The notes beneath the pieces are model-generated. The model was given only the letters and a program-made list of their open reading frames with translations, ran no database searches and had not been told where the DNA came from. A stretch of 64,000 bases of DNA, taken from positions 1,994,501 to 2,058,500 of the forward strand of contig NZ_CP023690.1 in the NCBI RefSeq assembly GCF_008704795.1, given 5' to 3'. Positions 36,361-44,929 of the stretch are shown piece by piece. A program made the translations under genes and the position numbers. The DNA is from Streptomyces spectabilis (GTDB lineage: Bacteria; Actinomycetota; Actinomycetes; Streptomycetales; Streptomycetaceae). Position 1 is the first letter of the stretch, and every line of letters begins with the position of its first letter.

Positions 36361-37791
36361 ATGGATCTCGGCGTGCGCTGGAGACTGCACGGCGACGGGC
36401 GCACCCCCGCGCCCGGGGCCGTCGTCCGACCCGACGAACGGCTCTCGTGGCCCCGCACGTTCGGCCTCGGCGCCCAGCACGTGGTGGCGATGTTCGGGGC
36501 GTCGTTCGTCGCCCCGGTCCTCATGGGCCTCGACCCGAACCTCGCGATCATGATGTCGGGCGTCGCGACCGTCATCTTCCTGCTCGCCACCCGCGGCCGG
36601 GTGCCCAGCTACCTCGGCTGCTCGCTGTCGTTCGTGGGCGTGGCGGCCGTGATCCGCGCCCAGGGCGGCTCCAGCGCCACGGTGACGGGCGCGGTGTTCG
36701 TGGTGGGCGCGGCGCTGTTCGTGGTGGGGCTCGCCGTGCAGCGGTTCGGCGCGCGGATCATCCACGCGGCGATGCCCCCGATCGTCACCGGCGCGGTCGT
36801 CATGCTGATCGGCTTCAACCTCGCCCCGGTCACGGCCGCGACGTACTGGCCGCAGGACCAGTGGACGGCGCTGTGCGTCATGCTGTTCACCGGATTGGCC
36901 GTGGTGTGCCTGCGCGGTTTCTGGTCCCGGGTCGCGATCTTCCTGGGGCTGATCTTCGGCTACGCGCTGTCCTGGGCCCTCGACGCGGTCTTCGGCAAGA
37001 TCCACTCGGCCGACGGCTCCGGCAAGGTCACCGACCACTGGCGTCTGGACCTGTCGGCGGTGGGCCACGCGGACTGGATCGGGCTGCCCACCTTCCACGG
37101 GCCGAGCTTCGAGTGGTCGGCGATCCTCGTCGCGCTGCCCGTCGTGATCGCCCTGGTCGCCGAGAACGCGGGCCACGTCAAGGCGGTCGGCGAGATGACC
37201 GGCGACCCGCTGGACGACAAGCTCGGCACGGCGATCTCCGCGGACGGCGCCGCGTCCATGCTGTCCACCGCGGTCGGCGGCCCGCCCAACACCACGTACT
37301 CCGAGAACATCGGCGTGATGGCCGCGACCCGCGTCTACTCCACGGCCGCGTACTGGGCGGCCGCCGCCTTCGCGCTGCTCTTCGGCCTGTGCCCGAAGTT
37401 CGGCGCGGTCGTCGCCGCGATCCCCGGCGGCGTGCTCGGCGGCATCACCGTCATCCTGTACGGCATGATCGGCCTGCTCGGCGCCCAGATCTGGATCAAC
37501 GCCGGGGTCGACCTGCGCAACCCGCTGAACCTCGTCCCGGCCGCCGCGGGCATCATCATCGGCGTCGGCAACGTCTCGCTGAAGTTCACCGACACCTTCT
37601 CCCTCAGCGGCATCGCCCTCGGCACCATCGTGGTGATCACCGGCTACCACGTGCTGCGCGCCTTCGCCCCCGCCCACCTCAAGTCCCAGGAACCGCTGCT
37701 GGACTCGGGCACGTCGTCGTACGACGAGCAGGAGGCGGACGGGGACCGGAAGGCGGCAGGACCCACCGCTCAGCCGCGCGCCAAGTCGTAG
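36361..37791 (+). CDS. Uracil-xanthine permease (NCS2 family)
   Basis: 476 residues, 12-14 membrane helices. NCS2 hallmarks: FGLGAQHVVAMFGASFVAPVL at the start, the NAT segment with ALVAENAGHVKAVGEMTG (~270) and GGPPNTTYSENIGVMAATR (~305), where the Asn/Thr/Ser-Glu-Asn pattern is typical of UraA-like uracil transporters. Proton symporter in the plasma membrane. The final ~40 residues are polar. Ends convergent with the GH6 gene, overlapping by 22 nt. Confidence 0.94.
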   Translation: MDLGVRWRLHGDGRTPAPGAVVRPDERLSWPRTFGLGAQHVVAMFGASFVAPVLMGLDPNLAIMMSGVATVIFLLATRGRVPSYLGCSLSFVGVAAVIRAQGGSSATVTGAVFVVGAALFVVGLAVQRFGARIIHAAMPPIVTGAVVMLIGFNLAPVTAATYWPQDQWTALCVMLFTGLAVVCLRGFWSRVAIFLGLIFGYALSWALDAVFGKIHSADGSGKVTDHWRLDLSAVGHADWIGLPTFHGPSFEWSAILVALPVVIALVAENAGHVKAVGEMTGDPLDDKLGTAISADGAASMLSTAVGGPPNTTYSENIGVMAATRVYSTAAYWAAAAFALLFGLCPKFGAVVAAIPGGVLGGITVILYGMIGLLGAQIWINAGVDLRNPLNLVPAAAGIIIGVGNVSLKFTDTFSLSGIALGTIVVITGYHVLRAFAPAHLKSQEPLLDSGTSSYDEQEADGDRKAAGPTAQPRAKS

Positions 37792-38876
37792 GCGTAGGCG
37801 GGCGAGAAGGTGCCGGGCCGGCCCCGGCACCCGTCCGACTCCCCGGGCAGCTTGACCCACAGATAGGCGTCGATGCGGGCCGCGCCGGTGCGCAGCGTGG
37901 GCGGGCGGCCGACGCTGCGCCCCGCCGGGTCGCACCACTGGCCGTCTGCCGGGGCGCCGTTGCCGTTGCGGCTGGTGTCGATGACGGCGCCGAGGCCGCG
38001 CGGCCCGCCCAGGGCGGCGAGGACCCGGCGCGCGTAGGCCGCTTCGGTGGCCGTGCGGTGGAAGTTGGACACGTTCGTGAACACGCCGTCCGACCCGGCG
38101 GGCGACGCCGCGCCCGCGCGCCGCAGCGCGGCCGCCTGCCGCTCGGCCCGGTGCCAGCCCGAGTGCCCGCCGTCGTGGTAGACGCGCGCCGCGGGATTCG
38201 CCCGCTTCAGGACGCGGCCCGCGCGGGCGAGCGCCGCGAACCGGCGCGACCGCTCGCCGGGCGACAGACAGTCCGCGAGCGCGACGGCGTCCGGCTCCAG
38301 GATGACGACCACCTCGCGGGAGCCGAGGCCCGCCGCGAACCGCTTGATCCACTGCCCGTACGCGGCGAGGTGCGGCGCGCCGCCCCGTGAGGGACCGCCG
38401 CAGTCGCGGTTCGGAATGGCGTACGCGACGAGCACCGGCACCCGGTCGCCCGCCCGGGACGTCACGGCCCGCACCCGCGCCGATATGGCCCACGGCCGGG
38501 GGTCGGTGAACCACACGGCGGCGGGCCGCGCCGCGATCCTGGACGCGATCAGCGGCTGCCTCGGGTCGTCCCCGTGCGCCCGCACCCACGCCACGGCCTG
38601 CGCGCCCTCGTACCGGAAGAGGCGGTCGGCACCGCCCGCTCCGGGCCGTCCGGGCGACGGCCGCGCCGACGACGCGGGCCCGGGCGGCTCCGGGCCCGAC
38701 CGCGACCCCTCCACGGCCCCGGTCCCGCTCCGGCCTCCGCCCGTCCCGTCGTCCCCGGCCACCGTCACCGCTCCGGCCAGCACCCCGACGGCCGCGACCA
38801 GCAGGGCCGCCGTCGCCGTGACCCCGCCGAGCCCGCGCCGCCGTCCGCCGCGGCCGCGCGCACGTGTCTCCCCCAC
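37770..38876 (-). CDS. Membrane-anchored or secreted GH6 glycoside hydrolase
   Basis: 368 residues from GTG 38876, after GGGAGCGGGAC. One N-terminal hydrophobic segment (~20-40), a Gly/Pro/Ser-rich linker to ~80, then a short GH6 barrel: VPVLVAYAIPNRDCGG (~148-163), EVVVILEPDAVALADC with the catalytic Asp, YHDGGHSGWH, VIDTSRNGNG and DAYLWVKLPGESDG. Typical of cellulase/endoglucanase-like proteins. The catalytic domain is compact (~285 residues) and no carbohydrate-binding module is attached. Substrate (cellulose or a cell-wall glucan) not proven. Confidence 0.9.
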   Translation of the reverse strand: MGETRARGRGGRRRGLGGVTATAALLVAAVGVLAGAVTVAGDDGTGGGRSGTGAVEGSRSGPEPPGPASSARPSPGRPGAGGADRLFRYEGAQAVAWVRAHGDDPRQPLIASRIAARPAAVWFTDPRPWAISARVRAVTSRAGDRVPVLVAYAIPNRDCGGPSRGGAPHLAAYGQWIKRFAAGLGSREVVVILEPDAVALADCLSPGERSRRFAALARAGRVLKRANPAARVYHDGGHSGWHRAERQAAALRRAGAASPAGSDGVFTNVSNFHRTATEAAYARRVLAALGGPRGLGAVIDTSRNGNGAPADGQWCDPAGRSVGRPPTLRTGAARIDAYLWVKLPGESDGCRGRPGTFSPAYAYDLARG

Positions 38877-38991
38877 GTCCCGCTCCCCCCTCGTGCCGCT
38901 CCCCCGGGGTCCTCGCGGGCCGTTCCCCCGTTCTGGGGAAGCGCCCGCCCGGCGGACCCCTGCGCAAGGCTAGGGCTGGGACCCTGCCCCC

Positions 38992-39717
38992 ATGGCGCGG
39001 TTGGAGCGGTTGGCCGAGTGCACTCACCCGGCGCACGGAGTGGACGTGGTGGCGCGGGGAGTGGACGCGGTGGTGGCGCGCATGCGCGCCCTTGACAGGA
39101 CGTGGCCGCGCCGGGACGGCGTCGCGGTCTTCAACCGCGTGTACCTCGCGGTGACTCAGGAGGTCGGCCGGCACGTCGGCGCGGGCGCGTTCGAGGACGT
39201 CGAGGCCGCCGTCACGCTGGACGTCCGCTTCGCCGAGCGCTATCTGGCGGCCGTGGACGCGGTGGCCGCCGACCGGTGCCCGCCCGCCTGCTGGCGCCCG
39301 CTGTTCCAGCTCCGGCGGCATCCCGGCGTACGGCCGCTGCAGTTCGCCCTCGCGGGCGTCAACGCGCACATCGGGCACGACCTGGCGCTCGCCGTGGTGG
39401 ACACCTGCCGCTCCATCGGCTGCGAACCGGCCGACCTGGAGGACGAGTTCGACCGCGTGGGCGACATCCTCGTGTCGCTGGAGGAGCGCGTCCGCGAAGA
39501 GCTGATGCCGGGCCCCGACGTGTTCCAGGTCGCCGATCCCCTCACCCATCTGCTGGGCTCCTGGAGCCTAGAGCGGGCCCGGGACAGCGCCTGGTCGACC
39601 GCGCGCGCCCTGTGGGCGCTGCGCCAGTTCCCGGGACTCGCCGGGGAGTTGCGGGAGCGGCTCGATGGAGCGGTGGGCCTGGTGGGGCGGATGCTGCTCA
39701 CGCCGCTGCCCGACTGA
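38992..39717 (+). CDS. DUF5995 family protein
   Basis: 241 residues, all-alpha, cytosolic. The core FNRVYLAVTQEVGR (~47-60) and FALAGVNAHIGHDLALAVV (~115-133) with paired His residues is the DUF5995 signature; a metal site is plausible from the NAHIGHD motif. Function unknown. ATG 38992 has no clear ribosome binding site. The upstream gap holds the divergent GH6 start at 38876. Confidence 0.8.
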   Translation: MARLERLAECTHPAHGVDVVARGVDAVVARMRALDRTWPRRDGVAVFNRVYLAVTQEVGRHVGAGAFEDVEAAVTLDVRFAERYLAAVDAVAADRCPPACWRPLFQLRRHPGVRPLQFALAGVNAHIGHDLALAVVDTCRSIGCEPADLEDEFDRVGDILVSLEERVREELMPGPDVFQVADPLTHLLGSWSLERARDSAWSTARALWALRQFPGLAGELRERLDGAVGLVGRMLLTPLPD

Positions 39718-39819
39718 CGCCGCACCGATCCGGCCGACTCGGGGCGCACGCCCCGGAACTCCCTTTTGATCGTCGTACGTTGAACCGGACAGCGCGCTCC
39801 CGACCGCAGGAGGACGACG

Positions 39820-40749
39820 ATGACGACCCGACTCGGCCTTGGTCTGCCGCAGCTGAAGTGGGCCGACCTGGGGCGCGACGTCCCGGACGTGGCGCGCTTC
39901 GCCGAGCGGACCGGCTTCGACAGCGTGTGGGTCTTCGAGCGCGTCCTGTTCCCGGACCCCGCGGCCCACGGCCTGTACGGCGTCCCGGGCCTGCCCTGGC
40001 CCGACGACTACCGCTCGGTCGCCGACCCGCTGGTCACGCTGGCGCTCGCCGCGACGGCCACCGAGCGGGCCCGGCTCGGCACCAGCGTCCTGGTGGCCCC
40101 GCTGCACGTGCCGTTCCAGCTGGCCCGCTCGCTGGCCTCGCTCGACGCGGCGAGCGGCGGCCGGGTGGTCGCGGGCCTCGGCACCGGCTGGTCCGTGGAC
40201 GAGTACGCGGCCGCGGCGGCGGCCCCCTTCGAGCGGCGCGGCGCGGTCCTCGACGAGGTCATCGACGTGTGCCGGGCGGTGTGGGGCCCGGACCCGGTGG
40301 CGTACGAGGGCGAGCTGACGCGAATCGTGCCGTCGGAGGTCGGCCCCAAGCCCGCCCGGCCCATCCCGATCCTGCTGCCCGCGAACGGCCCGCGCGCGCT
40401 GCGCCGCCTGGTGGACCGCGCGGACGGCTGGATGCCGATCGGCACGGGCGCCGACAAGCTCGCCGAGCAGTGGCGGCGGGTCCGCGAGGCGGCCGCCGAG
40501 CGCGGCCGCGCGGAGCCCGTCCGGACCGTGCTGCGGGTGAACCCCCAGTACACCCCCAAGGCCTACGACGGCCCCGACCGGGCGCCGTTCCGGGGCAGCG
40601 TCGAGCAGATCACCGAGGACCTGGCCGCGCACGCCGCGGTGGGCCTGGACGAGATCCTCGTCGACGTCCAGGCCGGTGTGCGCGACGCGCAGGAGCTCAA
40701 GGACGTCGCCGCCGAGCTGTACGCGGCGGCACGGGCCGCGGGGGTGTAG
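39820..40749 (+). CDS. Luciferase-like (F420-dependent) oxidoreductase
   Basis: 309 residues, one TIM-barrel LLM domain. RLGLGLPQ at the start, WVFERVLFP (~37), LGTSVLVAPLHVPFQLARSLASLDAASGGR (~80-110) and GLGTGWSVDEY are the family landmarks; the GTGWS strand contacts the F420 phosphate tail in relatives. ATG 39820 follows AGGAGGACGACG. The reaction (hydride transfer to or from an unknown substrate) cannot be set. A terminator follows at 40757-40789. Confidence 0.9.
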   Translation: MTTRLGLGLPQLKWADLGRDVPDVARFAERTGFDSVWVFERVLFPDPAAHGLYGVPGLPWPDDYRSVADPLVTLALAATATERARLGTSVLVAPLHVPFQLARSLASLDAASGGRVVAGLGTGWSVDEYAAAAAAPFERRGAVLDEVIDVCRAVWGPDPVAYEGELTRIVPSEVGPKPARPIPILLPANGPRALRRLVDRADGWMPIGTGADKLAEQWRRVREAAAERGRAEPVRTVLRVNPQYTPKAYDGPDRAPFRGSVEQITEDLAAHAAVGLDEILVDVQAGVRDAQELKDVAAELYAAARAAGV

Positions 40750-40756
40750 CGCGGCG

Positions 40757-40789
40757 CCGGGGCCCCGCCCCTGGGGTGCGGGGCCCCGG
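40757..40789. terminator. Hairpin terminator between convergent genes
   Basis: 12-bp perfect stem (CCGGGGCCCCGC 40757-40768 with its complement 40778-40789), 9-nt loop, between the stop codons at 40749 and 40795. Confidence 0.75.
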
Positions 40790-40794
40790 TCGCC

Positions 40795-42489
40795 TCAGTC
40801 CTCCGGCAGCTCGACCGGAGCGATCTCGTCGTAGAGGTCGCCGGGGCCGGGGTTGGTCGCGTCGGTCGCGCCGCCCAGGTGGTGCATGACGCCCCACACG
40901 GCGTTCAGGGCCGTCGTCACGGCGCCCTCGGCCCAGCCCGCCGTCCAGGAGATGTCGTCGCCCGCGAGGAAGATGCCGCGCTTGTCCTCGGGGAGGCGGT
41001 CCTGCATGAAGTGCGTGAACAGACGGCGCTGGTAGCGGTAGTGGCCCGGCAGGTTGGCCTTGAACGCGCCCATGAAGTAGGGCTCGTTCTCCCAGGACAC
41101 GGTCACCGGGTTGCCGATGATGTGCTTGCGGATGTCGACCTTCGGGTAGATCTCGCCGAGCGACTTGAGCATGACGTCCATGCGCTCGTTCGCCGACAGG
41201 GGCAGCCACTTCAGGCTGTCGTCGCACCAGGTGTAGGACAGGCAGATGACGGCGGGCTTGTCCGGTCCGTCATCCAGCAGGTAGGTTCCGCGCGTCATCC
41301 GGTCGGTGAGCGTCATCGACATGACGTCACGCCCGGTCTCCTCGTCCTTGTCCAGCCAGAACGGCCGGTCCACCGGGACGAAGAGCTTGCTGGACTCCAT
41401 GTAGTGGGTGCGCTCCATCGCCGTCCAGTGGTCGATGGGGAACAGTGAGTCGTCGCACTCGATCTTGGAGAGCAGCATCCAGGACTGCGCGGTGAAGATC
41501 GCCGTCCGGTAGGTGCGGATGTCGCCGTTCGCGTCGGTGACCGTGATGTTGTTGCCCGCGGTGCGGTGCAGCCGGGTCACGGCGGGCTTCGGCGCGCGGC
41601 CCTCGTGCAGCTCGGCCAGGGAGGTGCCCAGCGGCCAGTGCACGATCTTCTGCGGCTCGCGGTCCCACAGGCGCAGCGGCAGCTGCTGGGAGCCGCCGAC
41701 GATGCCGCGGTGGTGGTCGTCGGCCTCGGTGTAGACGACGCGCAGGATCTCCAGGATGGAGTTCGGGAAGTCGGTGTCCCAGCCGCCGGTGCCGAAGCCG
41801 ACCTGGCCGAAGATCTCGCGGTGCCGGAAGGACTTGAAGGCCTCGGACTCGCAGAGGAAGCCGTAGAAGGTCTGGTTGTCGAGCTTCTCGACCAGCTTGG
41901 CCCAGATCTCGCGGATGCGCGGCACGTCGCGCTCGCGCAGCGCGCGGTTCATGTCGGAGAAGTCCGCGCCCTCCTCCAGGCAGTCGTTCCACGCCTTCGC
42001 CACGTCGCGGTAGACCTGCGGCAGGTCGGCGACGGTCTCGGCGTAGTGCGACTCGCCCTTGAGGTCGACGACGGTCGACGGCGTCGACTCCGCGAGGGGG
42101 TTGGGGAACGGCCGGGTCTCCAGGCCCACCAGGTCGATGTAGTGCTGGAGCGCCGTCGAGGACGGCGGGAAGCGCATCGCGCCCATCTCGGCGGTCAGGC
42201 CCGGGTCGCAGCCCTCGAAGCCGACGGTGCGCAGCCGGCCGCCGATCTGGTCGGCCTCGTACACGACGGGCTTGAGGCCCATCTTCATCAGCTCGTACGC
42301 CGCCACGATGCCGGACAGACCGCCGCCGATGACGGCGACCTCGGTGCCGTGCTCGGTCGCGGGTATCTGACCCAGCCCCGCCGGGTGGGCGAGGAAGTCG
42401 TCGTACGCGTACGGGAAGTCCGGCCCGAACATGGTGATGGGCGGCTGCGCGTCGGTGTGCTGGACGGCGGTGGGCACCGTGGACGTCAT
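40795..42489 (-). CDS. davB: L-lysine 2-monooxygenase-like flavoprotein (DavB)
   Basis: 564 residues, a flavin monoamine oxidase with Rossmann motif VIGGGLSGIVAAYELMKMG (~53-71), VYEADQIGGRLRT, and a C-terminal FAD segment GDDISWTAGWAEGAV. The full-length run of landmarks (MFGPDFPYAYDDFLAHPAG at the start, GQVGFGTGGWDTDFPNS, MTLTDRMTRGTYL, GNPVTVSWENEPYF) matches my recollection of Pseudomonas DavB, which turns lysine into 5-aminovaleramide. It lies 54 nt after davA, the amidase for that product. A broader L-amino-acid or tryptophan 2-monooxygenase is the alternative. Confidence 0.85.
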   Translation of the reverse strand: MTSTVPTAVQHTDAQPPITMFGPDFPYAYDDFLAHPAGLGQIPATEHGTEVAVIGGGLSGIVAAYELMKMGLKPVVYEADQIGGRLRTVGFEGCDPGLTAEMGAMRFPPSSTALQHYIDLVGLETRPFPNPLAESTPSTVVDLKGESHYAETVADLPQVYRDVAKAWNDCLEEGADFSDMNRALRERDVPRIREIWAKLVEKLDNQTFYGFLCESEAFKSFRHREIFGQVGFGTGGWDTDFPNSILEILRVVYTEADDHHRGIVGGSQQLPLRLWDREPQKIVHWPLGTSLAELHEGRAPKPAVTRLHRTAGNNITVTDANGDIRTYRTAIFTAQSWMLLSKIECDDSLFPIDHWTAMERTHYMESSKLFVPVDRPFWLDKDEETGRDVMSMTLTDRMTRGTYLLDDGPDKPAVICLSYTWCDDSLKWLPLSANERMDVMLKSLGEIYPKVDIRKHIIGNPVTVSWENEPYFMGAFKANLPGHYRYQRRLFTHFMQDRLPEDKRGIFLAGDDISWTAGWAEGAVTTALNAVWGVMHHLGGATDATNPGPGDLYDEIAPVELPED

Positions 42490-42543
42490 GGGGTACGGAC
42501 TCCTTGCACAGTACGGAACGGTGGTGCGGGTGGGGGTTCGGCC

Positions 42544-43341
42544 TCAGCCGAGGGACGCGTACAGGCCGGGGCGGCGGTCGCGCAGATAGGGGTTGGCCTC
42601 GCGGGAGGCGGCCAGGAACTCCGGGTCGGCGTCGGCGAACACCAGCTCGTCGCCGCGCCCGGCACGGGCGCGGGCCACGCCGTCGGGGCCCGCGAGCGTC
42701 GACAGGCCGACGAACTCGAACTCGCCCTCGTGGCCGACGCGGTTGACGTACGCCACGTACATCTGGTTCTCGAAGGCCCGCACGGGCACGACCGACTCGG
42801 CGACGAACTGGAAGGGGTGCATCTGGGCCGTCGGGACGAGCAGCAGGTCGGTGCCCGCGAGGGCGTGCGCGCGGACGTTCTCGGGGAACTCCACGTCGTA
42901 GCAGATCATCAGGCCGATCCGGACGCCGTCGAGCTCGGCCTGGACGACGGCCCGGTCGCCGGGCGTGAAGTGGTCGCGCTCGAAGCAGCCGAAGAGGTGG
43001 GTCTTGCGGTAGTTGGCGAGCCGGGTGCCGTCGGCGTCGATGAGCTGGACGGCGTTGTACACCTGCTCGCCGTCGCGCTCCGGGTAGGCGTAGGCGACGG
43101 CCAGGCCGTGGCGCACGGCGATCTCGGCGACGGCGTCCGCCGCGTCGCCGTCCGCGGGCTCGGCCAGGCGCGGCACGTCGTCGCCGATGGCGTAGCCCGT
43201 CAGGAACATCTCCGGCGTCACCAGGAGCCGCGCCCCGGCGGCCGCGGCGCGGGCGGCGGCCTCGTCCAGGACCTTGAGGTTGGCGGCGACGGAGCCGGGA
43301 CGCCCCGAGCTCTGGAGCAGGGCGGTGCGCAGCGGCGGCAT
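42544..43341 (-). CDS. davA: 5-aminovaleramidase-like nitrilase-family amidase (DavA)
   Basis: 265 residues. Catalytic triad Glu44 (TPEMFLTGY), Lys113 (NYRKTHLFG) and Cys147 (LMICYDVEFPE). These segments, the length and the pairing with the monooxygenase match DavA, which hydrolyses 5-aminovaleramide to 5-aminovalerate and ammonia. ATG 43341 is preferred: it gives the family's start (PPLRTALLQ). First gene of the davA-davB operon. Phased CGTTGCG copies lie 60-152 nt upstream. davT/davD for the next steps are not in the window. Confidence 0.88.
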   Translation of the reverse strand: MPPLRTALLQSSGRPGSVAANLKVLDEAAARAAAAGARLLVTPEMFLTGYAIGDDVPRLAEPADGDAADAVAEIAVRHGLAVAYAYPERDGEQVYNAVQLIDADGTRLANYRKTHLFGCFERDHFTPGDRAVVQAELDGVRIGLMICYDVEFPENVRAHALAGTDLLLVPTAQMHPFQFVAESVVPVRAFENQMYVAYVNRVGHEGEFEFVGLSTLAGPDGVARARAGRGDELVFADADPEFLAASREANPYLRDRRPGLYASLG

Positions 43342-43401
43342 GGCGGACCTCGGGGGCACAGAAGGGACGCGGACAAGGGCGGGTGAGTCGGATAGACCGT
43401 A

Positions 43402-43493
43402 CGTTTCGCGGGAGTGACGGGACAAGACATGACCGTTGCGCCTGCCCGTGCGATCCGTTGCGCGTCGAAGGCCCCGGGCGGAGATTCGTTGCG
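43402..43493 (-). promoter_or_regulatory. Phased CGTTGCG operator array upstream of davA
   Basis: Exact CGTTGCG at 43434-43440, 43456-43462 and 43487-43493, plus CGTTTCG at 43402-43408. Start-to-start distances are 32, 22 and 31 nt, close to 3, 2 and 3 helical turns, so all copies face the same side of the DNA. This is the spacing expected for an Lrp/AsnC octamer. The same word with similar phasing is upstream of the amino-acid permease (46574-46652). The rest of the divergent gap 43342-43713 holds the start region of the plus-strand gene at 43714 and shows no further gene. Confidence 0.65.
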
Positions 43494-43713
43494 GGGCGGC
43501 GTACGGGTGGCGTATGGACGGCGTACGAGGCGCGTACGCGCGCCACCCCCTGTGCTACGGGGGTCAGACCTGGGGCGCAGACGGCCGCCCCGCGGCTCCC
43601 CCGCGCGGGGGAAGCGGAGAACAGCCTCGGGCCCGACGTGCCGGGGCCCCTCCCCGGGGGATCGTGAAGTCACCCGGAACGACCGGGCCGCTTCGACAGA
43701 CGGAGGACTTCCC

Positions 43714-44334
43714 GTGAGCCGCACCACCTTCACCCGCAACAGCACCCGCGCCCTCGCCGTGGGCGCCGCGCTCCTGGTCACCGCGGGTGTGGCGGGTGCA
43801 GCCGCCGCGTCCGGCGAGGACGTCACGCGCCCCGCCGGAGTCCACCGCGCCGAGAAGAAGGCGGAGACCCGTGAGGCGGCCGCGCTGACCGGCAAGGCCA
43901 AGATGTTCCGCAAGACCACCGAGGACGTGACGTTCACGTTCGACGCGCATCTGGCGAAGCGGAACAACGGCGACCCGAGCAAGGCCACCGGCACCTTCAC
44001 GTTCGTGCACCTGGACAGGCCGGGCGGCAAGGGCGGCTGGGCCAAGGGCCGGATCGACTGCCTGGTGACGGGCGGCAAGGTGGCGACGGTGACCGGCATC
44101 GTCACCGAGACCAACCTCAAGAAGATCGAGGGCGGCCGCGTCGGCTTCAGCGTCCACGACAAGGGCCCGGGCAAGCTGGACCGCGTCGGCTACAGCTGGG
44201 CCGCCACCGGCCGCCCGACCGGCGACAAGAAGCTGCCGAAGTGCAACAGCGCCGCCCCCTTCGAAGTGGTCAAGAAGGGCACGGGCGACTTCCACGTGAC
44301 CCCGTGGACCCCGCCGTACCCCGAGGCCCGCTGA
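43714..44334 (+). CDS. Secreted hypothetical protein
   Basis: 206 residues from GTG 43714, 8 nt after CGGAGGA. Sec signal peptide ~1-32 (LAVGAALLVTAGVAGAAAAS). The mature part is basic and beta-rich with two Cys residues (RIDCLVTGG, PKCNSAAP) that could form a disulphide; motifs VTFTFDAH, GTFTFVHL and VGYSWAA are typical of small secreted Streptomyces proteins with 'TFTFDA' repeats. No enzyme motif. Divergent from davA. Confidence 0.75.
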   Translation: MSRTTFTRNSTRALAVGAALLVTAGVAGAAAASGEDVTRPAGVHRAEKKAETREAAALTGKAKMFRKTTEDVTFTFDAHLAKRNNGDPSKATGTFTFVHLDRPGGKGGWAKGRIDCLVTGGKVATVTGIVTETNLKKIEGGRVGFSVHDKGPGKLDRVGYSWAATGRPTGDKKLPKCNSAAPFEVVKKGTGDFHVTPWTPPYPEAR

Positions 44335-44388
44335 GCCGGAGCGCGGGCAGCCCGCACGGGGGTCGGGCGGCCCGCGCTCCTAGAGGAA

Positions 44389-44425
44389 GCGCCCCGAAGG
44401 GGCGCGGGGAACTGCGCGACCAGCG
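44389..44425. repeat. Dispersed Streptomyces intergenic repeat, copy 2
   Basis: GCGCCCC-GAA-GGGGCGC (44389-44405) is a 7-bp hairpin followed by GGGGAACTGCGCGACCAGC, a text I recognise as common between Streptomyces genes. It lies between convergent stops at 44334 and 44449 and probably acts as terminator. A degenerate copy is at 32233. Confidence 0.7.
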
Positions 44426-44448
44426 ACGACGCGCCCGCGGCCGAAGAA

Positions 44449-44904
44449 CTAGGCAGGCGACCCGGAGGAGAAGCGCCGCATCAGCGGCGAAAGCACCAGC
44501 ACCGACTTGGTGCGCTCCACGAACGGCTCCCCCGCGATCCGCTCAAGGACCCGCTCGAAATGCCGCATGTCCGCGGCGAAGATCTGCACGAGCGCGTCCG
44601 CCTCCCCGGTGACGGTGGAGGCGGACGCGACCTCCGGGTAGCGCTCCAGACCGCGCTGGATCGCCTCCGGAGAGGTGTTGCGGCGACAGTAGATCTCGAT
44701 GAACCCCTCGGTCTCCCAGCCGAGCGCGGCCGGGTCGACGCGGACGGTGAACCCGGTGATCGCTCCGGTGGCCCGCAGCCGGTCCACGCGCCGCTTCACG
44801 GCGGGCGCGGACAGGCCGACGAGCTGGCCGATGTCGGCGTAGGAGCGGCGGGCGTCCTCGGCGAGGGCGTGCACGATGCGTTCGTCGAGATCGTTCAGTC
44901 GCAC
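44449..44904 (-). CDS. Lrp/AsnC-family regulator, candidate lysine-module regulator
   Basis: 151 residues from GTG 44904. Winged helix ~3-60 (NDLDERIVHALAEDARRSYADIGQLVG, recognition helix SAPAVKRRVDRL) and RAM ligand domain ~65-150 (with the GEADALVQIFAADM turn). It is 25 nt after the amino-acid permease on the same strand and therefore its operon partner. The paired CGTTGCG arrays upstream of the permease and davA are candidate binding sites. The effector may be lysine or another cationic amino acid, which is inference. Confidence 0.92.
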   Translation of the reverse strand: MRLNDLDERIVHALAEDARRSYADIGQLVGLSAPAVKRRVDRLRATGAITGFTVRVDPAALGWETEGFIEIYCRRNTSPEAIQRGLERYPEVASASTVTGEADALVQIFAADMRHFERVLERIAGEPFVERTKSVLVLSPLMRRFSSGSPA

Positions 44905-44929
44905 AGGGGGTCGTTCACTTCTCTGCGTG

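Noticed and set aside
36271..39549. Very long minus-strand open frame (1092 codons)
   Set aside because: It runs antisense to the clear uracil permease and across the GH6 gene, has low-complexity Arg/Gly/Asp-rich translation and no domain; it is a by-product of high GC.
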